Shown here: positions 48,856-58,434 of the stretch, one piece after another
Layout: each line of letters begins with the position of its first letter
How positions within the stretch are numbered: position 1 is the stretch's first letter
The notes under the pieces: model-generated
Databases searched by the model: none
Told to the model about the DNA's origin: nothing
Seen by the model: only the letters and a program-made list of their open reading frames with translations
From: Myxococcales bacterium
GTDB lineage: Bacteria > Myxococcota_A > Polyangia > Nannocystales > Nannocystaceae
NCBI GenBank assembly: GCA_020633315.1
Contig: JACKDV010000014.1
Span: 124,001-188,000, forward strand
Reading direction: 5' to 3'
Length of the DNA stretch: 64,000 nucleotides
Position numbers and translations under genes: made by a program

Positions 48856-51432
48856 GTGGCCGACACCGACCGACGTCTCGGGCTCGATCGAACCACCGTG
48901 AGTCGGGTGGTCGACGCCGCGGCCCTGCGCCCCTTCTCCACCGTCGCCATTCGCTCGAGGCTGCTGCCGGGGCTCATCGAGTCGCTCCAGCGCGCGAGCC
49001 TCCCGGTGTTCTACGAGTCGCAGCGGCTGCAGGCCGAGACGGCCGAGGCCCGGGCCGACACCAGCGGCAAGCCGTGGGTCACCATCCTGCGGTGGATCAC
49101 CCGGGCGGAGCTCCGCCCGCGCTTCACCCAGGAAGGCGTCACCGTGGACCTCGAGCCGGGCGACTGGGAGGGAGAGCCCCTCCCCACCCAGGACCCGGGG
49201 ATCACCGCGACCATCGGCGGCCTCTCCGACGCGCGGCCCCGGCAGATGATCGTGTGGTGGCGGAAGTCCGAGGACGGCCGCCACCGCCTCACCGTGAGCT
49301 ACGACTTCGAGGACGACAACGAGCGCGAGTACCTGCGCGCCGCCTTCCTGCAGAGCTCGTTCAGCTACCTCGAGCTGAGCTGGACGCACGAGGCCCAGTA
49401 CCGCCCCGACCTGGTGATCGACCCGGTCGACCACGGCTCGACCACCCCCCCGGATACGGCCGTGCCGCGGGTGCCCCGGGGTACCGTCACCCCGGTGCCC
49501 CTCACTCCGGTGCCCCTCACTCCGGTGCCCCTCACTCCGGTGCCCCTCACTCCGGTGCCGATCACCCGGGTGCGGGTCCCCATCGAGCGCTTGCCCGCCA
49601 CGCTGCCGGCCACCCCTTCCGAGCCAGCCGCTCCCGCCGACTCGCCCACCTACTACGCGTTCTCGCAGCAGCTCCGCAAGCCGCTGGCCTACGCCGATCG
49701 CAACCACTCGTTTTGGCAAGACGGCCCCTCCGCCTGGAAGTCGGTCTCCCTCGATCTCGATCGGCGGATGTACTACCGCTCCACCGGCAGCGCGGCGCAG
49801 TACGAGTTCCTGCCCACCGATTTCCGCCTCGGCTTCGATCCCACCACGGGGCTCCCCGCGGTCCGGCCCTATGTGTACGAGGACGACCAGGGCAACTCGA
49901 TGATCGAGCTGAGCCTGCGGGCCGTGCCCTACGTGGATCCCACGCTCCGCGAGGCGCTCCGCGCCGAGATCCAGCGGATCGAGAAGGTGGGCTTCGCCGT
50001 CTTGATTGCACCGGTGATGACCGGGGCGCTCCAGATCGACCTGGGCCTGGCGGGCACGCGGGACGAGGACCTCCGCAAGCAGGTGGACCTCGTGGGGAGC
50101 TTCGGGCTCACCCTCGAGTTCGGACCGGAGCACTGGGCCACCAACATGACGCGGCTGTCTTCGACCAGCGGCATCACGGGCTGGGTGTTCCTCGACATCC
50201 GCCCCGAGGTCGAGGGCGACGACGTGGGGATCCCGGTGGACCTGCGCCTCACCCTGCTCCACGCCGACGTGGTGGAGGCGGAATCAGCCGAGCTCGACCC
50301 CGATCAGGTGCCTCGACGGGTCGTGCTCCGCAACCGCCTGGATCGGCCGGTGCAGGTCTCCGAGCCCGCCACCTACGTGGCCGATCAGGCGAGCGATGCT
50401 TCGCTGCCCACCCACGTCCGTCGCGCTCGCGCCAGCAGCCCGCTGCCGGTGCCCCTGCCGCCCGGCGAGCACCACCTCCAGGTCGCCGCCGAGGACGGCT
50501 CCACGATCTGGAACAAGCTGTTCGTCGATCCGCCCGCCGTCGAGGTCGAGCCTCCGGCCGAGGGCTGGCTGACCGCGATCCACGAGCAGGCCTCCTCGGC
50601 CCGGACCTCGCGGCAGATCACGGTGCGGGCGAAGAACCTGGGCCTCGAGGCCACAGCCGTCCCCGAGTACGACTCCACGCGGGTGTCGCTGAGCGGGGGC
50701 ACGGCCGATCCACCCAACGGGCGCCTGGAGCGAGGCAAGCAGGAGTGGAGCTCGAGGATCTCGATGGGCCTGGCCGAGCTGTGGGCGCTCTCCCGCGATC
50801 CCACCAGCGTGGAGCCCTACGTGATCGAGTGGCAGAGCGACTACGCCGACCTCGAGGGCCTGCCCCAGCGAACGACCACCACCCAGCTCAACCCGACGAT
50901 CCAGGCCCTCACCACCGAGCGAGCGGGCTCGCGCTACGACCTGCTCGACGCCGACGGCACCGTGCTCGGCTCGGCGCTCGAGCGCAGCGAGGTGCTCGCG
51001 AGGATCGCCCCGCGACGCGAGGCCGGGCAGCCCTGGCTGCTGCGGGTGCCGGCCCCCGGGATCGTGGTCCCGCCGAGCGATCCCACCACCCCGGCCGAGC
51101 CGCCGGTCGAGGCCGTGCGCGAGTGGCTCTCGGTCTACGTCCAGCCCTTCACGGTGGACTTCGCGGCAGACGTGCGCGTGGCCACCGTGAGCATCGTCTA
51201 CACCCACGCCGACGGCCGCCGCGAGAGCAGCGGGCCGATCAACTTCCGCACGGGCGGCCCCCACCCCCTCGACGACTCCACCGAGTGGAAGGTCGGGCTC
51301 CAAGGAGGAGACCCTCGCTCGTTCGCGTACACCGTGGACTACGTCGGCTACGATGGACGCCTCGACCACGTCTCGTTCGAGGACGTGAGCGATCCGCTCA
51401 TCTGGCTCGCTCGTCCCCCTGCCCCCGCCTAG
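48856..51432 (+). CDS. Array paralogue 6: alternative N-terminus, 858 aa
   Basis: This gene and the next have a different N-terminus: L-P-V-F-Y-E-S, W-V-T-I-L-R-W, L-R-P-R-F-T-Q-E-G-V-T-V-D and L-T-V-S-Y-D-F-E-D-D-N-E-R-E-Y. A Pro-rich linker with five L/V-T-P-V-P repeats follows. The second block has W-Q-D-G-P-S-A-W-K-S-V-S-L, M-Y-Y-R-S-T-G, Y-E-F-L-P-T-D-F-R-L-G-F-D and G-L-P-A-V-R-P-Y-V-Y. The C-terminal module (I-V-Y-T-H-A-D-G-R-R, F-A-Y-T-V-D-Y-V-G-Y-D) is the array-type module of the preceding gene. GTG 48856 follows AGGA and comes 11 bases after that gene. No function is known to me. Confidence 0.83.
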   Translation: MADTDRRLGLDRTTVSRVVDAAALRPFSTVAIRSRLLPGLIESLQRASLPVFYESQRLQAETAEARADTSGKPWVTILRWITRAELRPRFTQEGVTVDLEPGDWEGEPLPTQDPGITATIGGLSDARPRQMIVWWRKSEDGRHRLTVSYDFEDDNEREYLRAAFLQSSFSYLELSWTHEAQYRPDLVIDPVDHGSTTPPDTAVPRVPRGTVTPVPLTPVPLTPVPLTPVPLTPVPITRVRVPIERLPATLPATPSEPAAPADSPTYYAFSQQLRKPLAYADRNHSFWQDGPSAWKSVSLDLDRRMYYRSTGSAAQYEFLPTDFRLGFDPTTGLPAVRPYVYEDDQGNSMIELSLRAVPYVDPTLREALRAEIQRIEKVGFAVLIAPVMTGALQIDLGLAGTRDEDLRKQVDLVGSFGLTLEFGPEHWATNMTRLSSTSGITGWVFLDIRPEVEGDDVGIPVDLRLTLLHADVVEAESAELDPDQVPRRVVLRNRLDRPVQVSEPATYVADQASDASLPTHVRRARASSPLPVPLPPGEHHLQVAAEDGSTIWNKLFVDPPAVEVEPPAEGWLTAIHEQASSARTSRQITVRAKNLGLEATAVPEYDSTRVSLSGGTADPPNGRLERGKQEWSSRISMGLAELWALSRDPTSVEPYVIEWQSDYADLEGLPQRTTTTQLNPTIQALTTERAGSRYDLLDADGTVLGSALERSEVLARIAPRREAGQPWLLRVPAPGIVVPPSDPTTPAEPPVEAVREWLSVYVQPFTVDFAADVRVATVSIVYTHADGRRESSGPINFRTGGPHPLDDSTEWKVGLQGGDPRSFAYTVDYVGYDGRLDHVSFEDVSDPLIWLARPPAPA
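49486..49560 (+). repeat. 15-bp tandem repeat encoding L-T-P-V-P
   Basis: Four copies of ctcactccggtgccc (49501-49560, last base changed) follow a degenerate copy at 49486-49500. They encode a Pro-rich hinge and are a likely site of copy-number change between strains. Confidence 0.88.
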
Positions 51433-51441
51433 GAGCCCGCC

Positions 51442-54006
51442 ATGGCCACGCCGAACCGTACCCTCACTCGCATGCCGATGGACCCTCGCTTGGTCGAGAC
51501 CCTCAGCCGCAACCCCCAGCTGATGGCCTCCACGGTGCGGCTGACCTCGACCTTCCTGCCCGGCCTGCGGATCCTCGACCAGAGCAAGCTGCCGGTGTTC
51601 TACGAGAAGAACCGGCCGGACAAGAACACCAACACCCTCAAGCCCGACGTGGGCGGCAAGCAGTGGGCGACCCTCCTCTACTGGCTGGGGAAGGCCCACT
51701 TCCGTCCCCGCTTCACCCACGACGGCTTGACCATCGACTTCGAGCCCACCACCACCGAGGAGGTCATCCCCCTCAAGGGCGTGGCGAAGGCCCGGATGAA
51801 GGGGCTGGCCGACGGAGTCGATCGCTACTTCAAGGTGTGGTGGCGCACCGAGGCCGCCCGGGCCAAGCTCACCATCAACTACGACTTCGGCAACGACAAC
51901 GAGCGCGAGCTGGTGCGCTCCGCGATTCAGCAGCAGGGGCTCAGGATCGAGCTCACCTGGACCCACGACGCGCGCTACCAGCCCCAGCAGGACATGGTGC
52001 TCACGGAGCCCACCGCCACCATCAACCCCGCGTTGCTGAGGACGATGACCATGGCCGCGAGGCCGCGGATGGTGGTCGAGCGACCCGAGGTCGTCATGCG
52101 GATCCCCAACGCCACCATCGATCACGACCGTCCTCCGCGTCGCCCTCCCCCGCGTACGACGACCCCGCCACCCAAGCCGCCCGAGAGCTACTCCTTCGAT
52201 CAGAGCTGGCTCAACGCCCTGGCCCGCAGCAACCCGATGGACCCGATCTGGCAGGACGGGCCATCGCCCTGGAAGGCGTTCTCCCTCCCCTCGGGGCGCA
52301 AGATGTACTACCGCGCCACCGGGCGCTCGGCGGAGTTCGAGTTCCTCCCCACCGAGTTCCGGCTGGGCTTCGACGCGACCAAGGGCCTGCCCGCGCTGGT
52401 CCCCTACGTCTACAACCCCAAGGACGCGGAGGGCAAGGTGCGGGAGAGCGAGCGGCGCGTGGAGCTGCGAATGATGGCCAGCCCCCACGTGGAGGTCGAG
52501 GATCGCGAGGCCCTGCGCGTCGGCATCCAGAAGCGCGAGTCGGTCGACCTCGCCGTGCTCGTGCCCCCGGTGGTACAGGGCCGCTTCGAGATCAGCCTCG
52601 ACCTGCAGGGGGCGGAGAACCGCAGCCCCCAGGAGAGCGTGGAGCTCGCGGGGGTGTTCTGGCTGGAGTTCGACTTCGGGGTGGAGAGCTGGCTGCCCAA
52701 CCTCGTGCAGCTCGATTCCCCGGGCGGCGGCGTGGTCGGGCGCGTCGTGCTCGACATCCTGCCACAGACCGAGGGCGCCGACGTGAGCGTGCCGGTGGTG
52801 CTGCGCCTGACCGACCTGCACGCCGACGTGGTGGAGGTGGAGCAGAAGGCCCCCGACCCCGACGGCATCCCGCGGCGCTTCGTGCTGCGCAACCGCCTGC
52901 AGCGGCCGGTCACGATGTCGCCCCCCACGATCTATGTGGCCGATCAGGCCGGCGAGGCCTCGCCGCCCACCAACGTGCGACCGGGTCGCCCCAAGGACTC
53001 GTTCTCGACCACGCTCGCCCCGGGCGAGGTGCGGGAGGTGGTGGTCACCCCGACCCAGGGGTCCGCCGAGTGGAATGCCTTGTACATCGATCTGGCCCAG
53101 ATCACCGTGGACCCGCCCGAGGAGGGCTGGGACGACGAGATCAGCTTCAGCTCCGAGGGGCAGGCCGCGTACCCCGTGAAGGTGCGCGCGATGAACCTGC
53201 GAGATGACGTCGTGACCGTCCCCCAGTACGACTCCACCCAGGTCACCATGCAGCCGCTGCTCGGAGGCACGGTCGAGCCCCCCGACGGAAGACTCGAGAA
53301 GGGGGCACGGGAGTGGACCACGCGAATGTGGCTCGGGCTCGCCCAGCTCGCCGCCCTCGAGAAGGACCCGACCAACACCAAGCTCTACGCGCTCGAGTTC
53401 CGGAGCGACTACACCGATTGCGAGGGACTGCCCCAGCGGGTGATCAAGGGGGACTCCACCCCCGGCGTGCGCGTGCTGACCACCGAGCGCCGGGACTCCA
53501 AGTACGAGCTGCTCGACGAGGACGAGCGGCTGCTGGAGAGCGACCTCGATCGGGCGACCACGCAGGCCCGGATCGACGCCCGGCGATCCGCCGGCCAGAC
53601 CTGGAAGCTCCGCGTGATCGAGCCGGAGGGCACGGGCACCACGGGTGACGGCACGGGCACCACGGGTGACGGCACCAGCACCACGGAGACCGGCACCAGC
53701 ACCTCCACCGAGACCACCGAGCCCCCGGCCCAGGGCCCGAAGATCATCGTCAACCCCGTCGCGCTCGACTTCATGGCGGTCCCCAAGGTGTTCGTCACCC
53801 TCAAGGTCGGCGAGGGCGACCAGACCCTGTCGCACACCCTGGTGTTCGAGGCCTCCTCCGCCGAGAACAAGTCGTGGTCTCCCGTGCGCGAGGCCGGCAC
53901 CCCCGTGCGCTACACCATCGTGTACCTGCTCGCCGACGGCACCACCCGCACCGTGTCGGGCACGGAGAGCTCCGACCTGGTGATGGTGCTCCCACCGGAG
54001 AGCTGA
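51442..54006 (+). CDS. Array paralogue 7: alternative N-terminus, 854 aa
   Basis: The sister of paralogue 6: L-P-V-F-Y-E-K-N, W-A-T-L-L-Y-W, F-R-P-R-F-T-H-D-G-L-T-I-D-F and L-T-I-N-Y-D-F-G-N-D-N-E-R-E-L in the N-terminal block. An Arg/Pro linker is followed by W-Q-D-G-P-S-P-W-K, M-Y-Y-R-A-T-G and F-E-F-L-P-T-E-F-R-L-G-F-D. A Thr/Gly repeat linker near residue 735 separates a last beta module (V-R-Y-T-I-V-Y-L-L-A-D-G) with an altered sequence. It is the fifth and last gene of the plus-strand operon, nine bases after the previous stop, and is followed by a hairpin. The near-identical two-block layout of genes 6 and 7 suggests they form a pair or heteromer. Confidence 0.83.
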   Translation: MATPNRTLTRMPMDPRLVETLSRNPQLMASTVRLTSTFLPGLRILDQSKLPVFYEKNRPDKNTNTLKPDVGGKQWATLLYWLGKAHFRPRFTHDGLTIDFEPTTTEEVIPLKGVAKARMKGLADGVDRYFKVWWRTEAARAKLTINYDFGNDNERELVRSAIQQQGLRIELTWTHDARYQPQQDMVLTEPTATINPALLRTMTMAARPRMVVERPEVVMRIPNATIDHDRPPRRPPPRTTTPPPKPPESYSFDQSWLNALARSNPMDPIWQDGPSPWKAFSLPSGRKMYYRATGRSAEFEFLPTEFRLGFDATKGLPALVPYVYNPKDAEGKVRESERRVELRMMASPHVEVEDREALRVGIQKRESVDLAVLVPPVVQGRFEISLDLQGAENRSPQESVELAGVFWLEFDFGVESWLPNLVQLDSPGGGVVGRVVLDILPQTEGADVSVPVVLRLTDLHADVVEVEQKAPDPDGIPRRFVLRNRLQRPVTMSPPTIYVADQAGEASPPTNVRPGRPKDSFSTTLAPGEVREVVVTPTQGSAEWNALYIDLAQITVDPPEEGWDDEISFSSEGQAAYPVKVRAMNLRDDVVTVPQYDSTQVTMQPLLGGTVEPPDGRLEKGAREWTTRMWLGLAQLAALEKDPTNTKLYALEFRSDYTDCEGLPQRVIKGDSTPGVRVLTTERRDSKYELLDEDERLLESDLDRATTQARIDARRSAGQTWKLRVIEPEGTGTTGDGTGTTGDGTSTTETGTSTSTETTEPPAQGPKIIVNPVALDFMAVPKVFVTLKVGEGDQTLSHTLVFEASSAENKSWSPVREAGTPVRYTIVYLLADGTTRTVSGTESSDLVMVLPPES
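53629..53688 (+). repeat. 21-bp tandem repeat in the linker of paralogue 7
   Basis: The unit ggcacgggcaccacgggtgac occurs at 53629-53649 and 53650-53670, with a decayed third copy after it. It encodes G-T-G-T-T-G-D in the Thr/Gly linker before the last module. Confidence 0.8.
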
Positions 54007-54014
54007 GCCCCGGT

Positions 54015-54039
54015 CCGGCCCCCGCTCCCAGGGGGCCGG
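54015..54039. terminator. Perfect 9-bp hairpin between the two array operons
   Basis: CCGGCCCCC (54015-54023) pairs with GGGGGCCGG (54031-54039) around a seven-base loop, between the convergent stops at 54006 and 54047. Confidence 0.62.
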
Positions 54040-54046
54040 GCCTCGT

Positions 54047-56212
54047 CTACGAGCTGGTCACCACCAGCAGCGGGCTGGTCGAGTCCCCCCGCCGCAGCTC
54101 GTGCTCGCCGTCGATGCCGATGGTGGTCACCGCGTAGGAGTAGGCGAGCCCGTCGTCGGTCAGCGGCAGCGCCACCGTGGCCTGCGGCGGATCGGTGGGG
54201 GTGAAGAGCAGCGCGAAGGGCTCGTCCTCCACCCACAGGTCCACCCGCATCGCGAGCGCGTCACCCATCGAGCCGATGCGAGCGATGCGGATCTCCTTGG
54301 TGCGCCGCGGCTGCGGGCCGAGCACCACCACCGGGCGATCGACCTCCTCCCAGCCGTCGGGCTGCTCCACCGTGCCGTCCGCGCGCTGGATGAGGGGGCT
54401 GATCTCGAAGGAGCGCCGCTCTGGGTCGAGCAGGGGAATCCGCACCATCACCGGATCGGGCGGAGAGCTGCGATCGAAGCGGACCGTCCGCTCGAACACG
54501 TGATCACCGTCGCGATAGCGCAGCGACAGCTCGGCCCACAGCACCTGCTGCCAGTCGAGGTTGGGCAGCACCCGCACCTCCAGCACGTCGTGGAAGGGAC
54601 CGAGCGCCACCAGGTGGTCCCCCTCGAGCTCCTTCCACTCGCCCTGCTGCGGGACGCCGTCGCCGTCGAGCCAGTCCACCCGCGCCTCCATGGGGATCGG
54701 ACCCTCCCCCGCCGGCTGTCGCACCCGCCACACCGCGTCCTTGGTGGCCTCGTCGAGCACGATCTGGTCGCTCAGCTCGGTGTCGGGCACCCGCAGCGAC
54801 ACCAGGAAGCCGGAGACCGAGCCCTCCACCAGCGGGCCCGCGGCAAGCTTCACCGCCCGCGAGCGGAAGTGGTCCTGGGGCTGCACCACGAGCTGGCGGC
54901 TGTTGCTCTGAAACGGCCCCACCGACAGCGAGCCGGGCCCGCGGCCGTGGGCGTCGTCGAAGCTGAGATCGAGCGACCACGAGTAGCGATCGTCGAGGGG
55001 CCCGTCCATCGCGTCGGAGAACACCTGGGGCTGCTGCTCGCCCGCGGTGAAGGCATAGGAGCTGCGGTCCTCGCCGTGGGCGAGGTGCACGACCACGCCG
55101 CTGAGGTCGGGGTGCGAGCCGAAGTCGATCGCGGGGCGCACGGTGACCCGCAGGTGATCGAAGAAGTCGTCGTCGGCGTCGATCTCCCGGATGCGGGGGA
55201 TCTCGTCCTCCTCCCACTGATTGGCCAGCATGCCCACGCAGGTGTGCACCAGCGCCACCGCGGAGCGGCCGTCCCACTGCATCTGGAAGGTGCGCAGCTC
55301 GTCGGAGCGCTGGTACTTGAGCTTGCCCACGAACATCGCCGACGAGGCAGTGGGCTCCTCGTTGCCGAAGATCGAGCCCAGCACGTTGGCCAGCGCGCCG
55401 CCCTTGCCCCCCTCGGTCGGCGAGGGCGGCATGCCGGGGCGGAAGAAGTCCTGCGACACCCGCAGGCGCACCAGCTCCTCCACCAGGCGACGCTGCCAGC
55501 GCTGGTCCTCGTCGGAGCTGAACTCCGTGATGTCGATGTCGATGAAGCCGTGCTCGCGCAGCCACGCCAGCTCGGCGTCGAGCTCGACCCGCACGCACTC
55601 GTACTCGAAGCCGATCGACGCGGCGAAGCGGTCGTAGATCCGCTCGTAGTCCATCTTAACGATGGCGTGCAGGGCCGGCAGCAGGCCGTCGAAGTGGAAC
55701 ACGAAGCTCACCCCCGCCGGCACGTCACCCCCCTCGGCCGCCCGCTGCATCAGCGTGGCGCCCTCGGCCGAGAGATCGAGGGCGAAGGTGGCCCGGTGGG
55801 GTGAGGCGGGCGACACGGGGACCTCGGTGCGCGCCACCTCGAGCAGCTTGCCGTCTTGGGGCTGGGCCACCAGCAGCTGGGCCACGCCCGACTCGAACAG
55901 CGCCGGGGCCACGCGACACCCCGGGCGCCCCGACAGCCGCGTGAGCTCGCTGCGGACCGCCTCGAGCTCCGACTCGCTCACCACCGCATCCACGGTGAGG
56001 AAGCAGATCCCCGCCCCCACCGCGTGGGTGGGATCGAGCTCGGGGTTGTCGGTGAGGTCGCGCCGATACTTGTAGAGCAGGAACTCCGGCCCCTGCTCAC
56101 CGCGAGCCAGCCGGGCCCGCAGCGGCAGCACGAGGAACAGGTCGGGGTCGGCGTGGTCGCGCAGCACGGTGTGCCCGCGCACCGAGTAGAAGGGCGGCTC
56201 CAGGGTGATCAC
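54047..56212 (-). CDS. Array paralogue 8: last gene of the four-gene operon, 721 aa
   Basis: This member has the head subgroup of paralogue 1: F-Y-S-V-R-G-H-T-V-L-R-D-H-A-D-P-D-L-F, then L-L-Y-K-Y-R-R-D-L, A-G-I-C-F-L-T-V-D-A, A-T-F-A-L-D-L-S-A-E-G-A and P-A-G-V-S-F-V-F-H-F. An acidic helical part (D-E-D-Q-R-W-Q-R-R-L) precedes the tail mark D-D-F-F-D-H-L-R-V-T-V. The modules close in Y-S-W-S-L-D-L and Y-S-Y-A-V-T-T-I-G-I-D-G. GTG 56212 lies 22 bases after the preceding stop. It ends at the hairpin it shares with the convergent operon. Confidence 0.84.
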   Translation of the reverse strand: MITLEPPFYSVRGHTVLRDHADPDLFLVLPLRARLARGEQGPEFLLYKYRRDLTDNPELDPTHAVGAGICFLTVDAVVSESELEAVRSELTRLSGRPGCRVAPALFESGVAQLLVAQPQDGKLLEVARTEVPVSPASPHRATFALDLSAEGATLMQRAAEGGDVPAGVSFVFHFDGLLPALHAIVKMDYERIYDRFAASIGFEYECVRVELDAELAWLREHGFIDIDITEFSSDEDQRWQRRLVEELVRLRVSQDFFRPGMPPSPTEGGKGGALANVLGSIFGNEEPTASSAMFVGKLKYQRSDELRTFQMQWDGRSAVALVHTCVGMLANQWEEDEIPRIREIDADDDFFDHLRVTVRPAIDFGSHPDLSGVVVHLAHGEDRSSYAFTAGEQQPQVFSDAMDGPLDDRYSWSLDLSFDDAHGRGPGSLSVGPFQSNSRQLVVQPQDHFRSRAVKLAAGPLVEGSVSGFLVSLRVPDTELSDQIVLDEATKDAVWRVRQPAGEGPIPMEARVDWLDGDGVPQQGEWKELEGDHLVALGPFHDVLEVRVLPNLDWQQVLWAELSLRYRDGDHVFERTVRFDRSSPPDPVMVRIPLLDPERRSFEISPLIQRADGTVEQPDGWEEVDRPVVVLGPQPRRTKEIRIARIGSMGDALAMRVDLWVEDEPFALLFTPTDPPQATVALPLTDDGLAYSYAVTTIGIDGEHELRRGDSTSPLLVVTSS

Positions 56213-56234
56213 GGCGGGGACCTCGGGTCTCGGT

Positions 56235-58418
56235 TCAGGTGAGCGGGTGCACGGCGATGAGGCCGGTGGAGCGCACGGGGTCGAGGACCGTGCTGGTCCC
56301 GTCCATGGCGATGAGGGTGAGCTGGTAGGACCACTCCTTGGCCTCGGGGTCGCGCTGGGGGAAGCGCCAGGTGACGGGCTCGGTGGTGCTCCGCAGCAGG
56401 CGCTCGTCCTCCACCTCGAGCTCGGCGTCCGGGTCGGCGTAGTGGAAGCGGACCTTGATGCCGAGCAGCCCTGCCTGCGCGAGGGTCTTGCCCAGGATCA
56501 TCAGCCGCACCTCGCGGAGCTGCGCGATGCCGCCGCCCACGATCAGGCGGTTGCCGGAGCCGGGCAGCCACTCGCCCTCCTCGATCTCGTTGAGCACGGA
56601 GTGCGAGGTGACGCGGTAGGACCACTTGCGCTCCTGCCTATCGTCGAGGGGCACCGACCAGGTCGCGAAGGGGTGGTCGCGGTCGAGCACCAGGGTGTCT
56701 ACCCGCTCGGGGCTCGCCTCGGGGCGCAGCTCCACGATGAGCCGCGCGATCTGGGCCCCGAAGTCCACCGAGGCCAGCACCTGCACGTCGAGCACCTCGG
56801 GGTACGGATGGCCGATGACCATCGTGCCCGGCTCTGCCGCCGCCCAGTCGCGCACGATCTCCTGGCCCGCGTCGTCCACGTAGCGCACTCGCGCCCGGAT
56901 GGTGACCACCTCGTCCACCGCCACCCGGACCCCGGCCCGGGCCTCTCGCCGCTGGGCGCTCAGCTCGTGGGTCTGGCTCACCGAGCGACCGTCGGCGGTG
57001 TCGAACACCAGGTCGACGATCACGCTGGGGAAGTCGTCGAAGGGCACGCCCATCGCGGCCAGCCGCAGCTCCACCCGCCGGAACAGCGCGCGGGGATCGA
57101 GGCGGAGCACCCGCTCCTCGGTGGGCTGGGCCGGCTGCTCGAGCGCCATGGCCGGCCCCAGATCCGACGCGGGCAGGTGCGCGGTGTAGCCCACGCTCAC
57201 CGCGGGACCGCGCTCGGCGTCGAACCAGAACACCACCTGCTGGCGAGGCTCCGAGGCGGTGAGCAGCAGCCGCTCCTCGCGATCGCCGTAGCTCATCACC
57301 ACCTCGAGCGACTCCACCTCTTCCTTGGCCAGATCCACCGCGATGCCCACGTCGAAGCGCATCTCGGGGTTGGGCCCCGGCTCGACCTCGGTCACCAGCT
57401 CGTCGACGTCGATCGAGTGCTCCTCGTCGTCCCACAGGCGGTTGAGCAGCCCCTGCGGGGCCAGGGTGAGGTACTCGGCCTGCGCACTGCGCAGCTCCCA
57501 GGTCAGCGTCTTGAGCTCGCTGCGATCCACCGAGCGCAGGCTGTAGGTGACCGCGAACAGCCCCACCACGTCGCCGATGGCCCGCGAGACCGCGTCGAGG
57601 TTGCCCTCGGTGTCCACCCCGGTGGGAGCCTGGCCGAGGGTGGGGCGGAAGAAGGTCTCGAGCACGTGGTCGAGCACCTGCTTGATCGCCGCCTCGTGGG
57701 CCGCGGCGTGCTGGTCGTCGGGCACGAGGTGGTCCACCTCGACCACCACCAGCTCGCGGCGGACCAGGTCCTCGAGCATCGCCCCGATGTCGACGGCCAG
57801 CAGCAGCTTGCCGCCGTGCAGGCGGTTCTCGTAGTACTCGTACACGTCGCGCCAGCGCGCGGTCACGCGGGCCCGCAGCGCGGGGCGGATGCCCATGGTG
57901 CGCAGCTCGTAGACCACGCCCACCGGCACGTCGCCGCCCCGCAGCGAGGTCTCGGCCACGGTCGTGCCCTCGGTCGAGAGCACGGCCATGAAGGTCGCCG
58001 TCTGCTGGCCGTAGAGCGAGGGCGCCACCACCCCGAGGATGCGCTCGGTGAGGATCGACTCGCCCTCCTGGTCGTCCTGGCGATCCATCACCACCAGGCG
58101 GCACTTGCCCTCGTCGGCGGCCACCGGCACCAGGGTGGGCAGCTCGTCGAGATCGAAGCGGGTCAGCAGCTTGGAGCGCAGCGAGGACAGCCGCTCGTCG
58201 TCCACGTGGAGGTCCACCGAGAACGACAGGAGCCCGCCCCCGAGCACCTGGTGCAGCTCGGGGTCGAGGCGGTACTTCACCAGCCGCAGCTCGGGCTGGT
58301 CCTCGCGCCACACCAGCGACGGTCGCTCCGCGAGGTAGTGGAACACGCTCGGATCGGCGTGATCCGGGAACAGGGTGACACCGAGGGCGCTGAAGGCCGG
58401 GCGGCCGAGGTCGATCAT
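56235..58418 (-). CDS. Array paralogue 9: head plus Ig-like modules, 727 aa
   Basis: The head has L-F-P-D-H-A-D-P-S-V-F-H-Y-L-A, L-R-L-V-K-Y-R, G-G-G-L-L-S-F-S-V-D-L, I-L-G-V-V-A-P-S-L, A-T-F-M-A-V-L-S-T-E-G and P-V-G-V-V-Y-E-L, close to paralogue 1. The segment before the tail is less conserved: the F-F mark is replaced by M-R-F-D-V-G-I-A-V-D-L. The modules carry V-S-V-G-Y-T-A-H-L, K-W-S-Y-R-V-T-S-H and E-W-S-Y-Q-L-T-L-I-A-M-D-G. ATG 58418 is preceded by GGAGGA, the best ribosome site of the operon, and starts 16 bases after the previous stop. Confidence 0.85.
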   Translation of the reverse strand: MIDLGRPAFSALGVTLFPDHADPSVFHYLAERPSLVWREDQPELRLVKYRLDPELHQVLGGGLLSFSVDLHVDDERLSSLRSKLLTRFDLDELPTLVPVAADEGKCRLVVMDRQDDQEGESILTERILGVVAPSLYGQQTATFMAVLSTEGTTVAETSLRGGDVPVGVVYELRTMGIRPALRARVTARWRDVYEYYENRLHGGKLLLAVDIGAMLEDLVRRELVVVEVDHLVPDDQHAAAHEAAIKQVLDHVLETFFRPTLGQAPTGVDTEGNLDAVSRAIGDVVGLFAVTYSLRSVDRSELKTLTWELRSAQAEYLTLAPQGLLNRLWDDEEHSIDVDELVTEVEPGPNPEMRFDVGIAVDLAKEEVESLEVVMSYGDREERLLLTASEPRQQVVFWFDAERGPAVSVGYTAHLPASDLGPAMALEQPAQPTEERVLRLDPRALFRRVELRLAAMGVPFDDFPSVIVDLVFDTADGRSVSQTHELSAQRREARAGVRVAVDEVVTIRARVRYVDDAGQEIVRDWAAAEPGTMVIGHPYPEVLDVQVLASVDFGAQIARLIVELRPEASPERVDTLVLDRDHPFATWSVPLDDRQERKWSYRVTSHSVLNEIEEGEWLPGSGNRLIVGGGIAQLREVRLMILGKTLAQAGLLGIKVRFHYADPDAELEVEDERLLRSTTEPVTWRFPQRDPEAKEWSYQLTLIAMDGTSTVLDPVRSTGLIAVHPLT

Positions 58419-58434
58419 CGGATCCTCCGGGGGC

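Noticed and set aside
49486..49560. CRISPR-like or regulatory direct repeats
   Set aside because: The units are contiguous, in frame, without spacers, and encode a Pro-rich hinge.
50284..53835. A 1183-codon minus-strand frame under array paralogues 6 and 7
   Set aside because: The same type of antisense shadow; the plus-strand genes share conserved blocks and ribosome sites.
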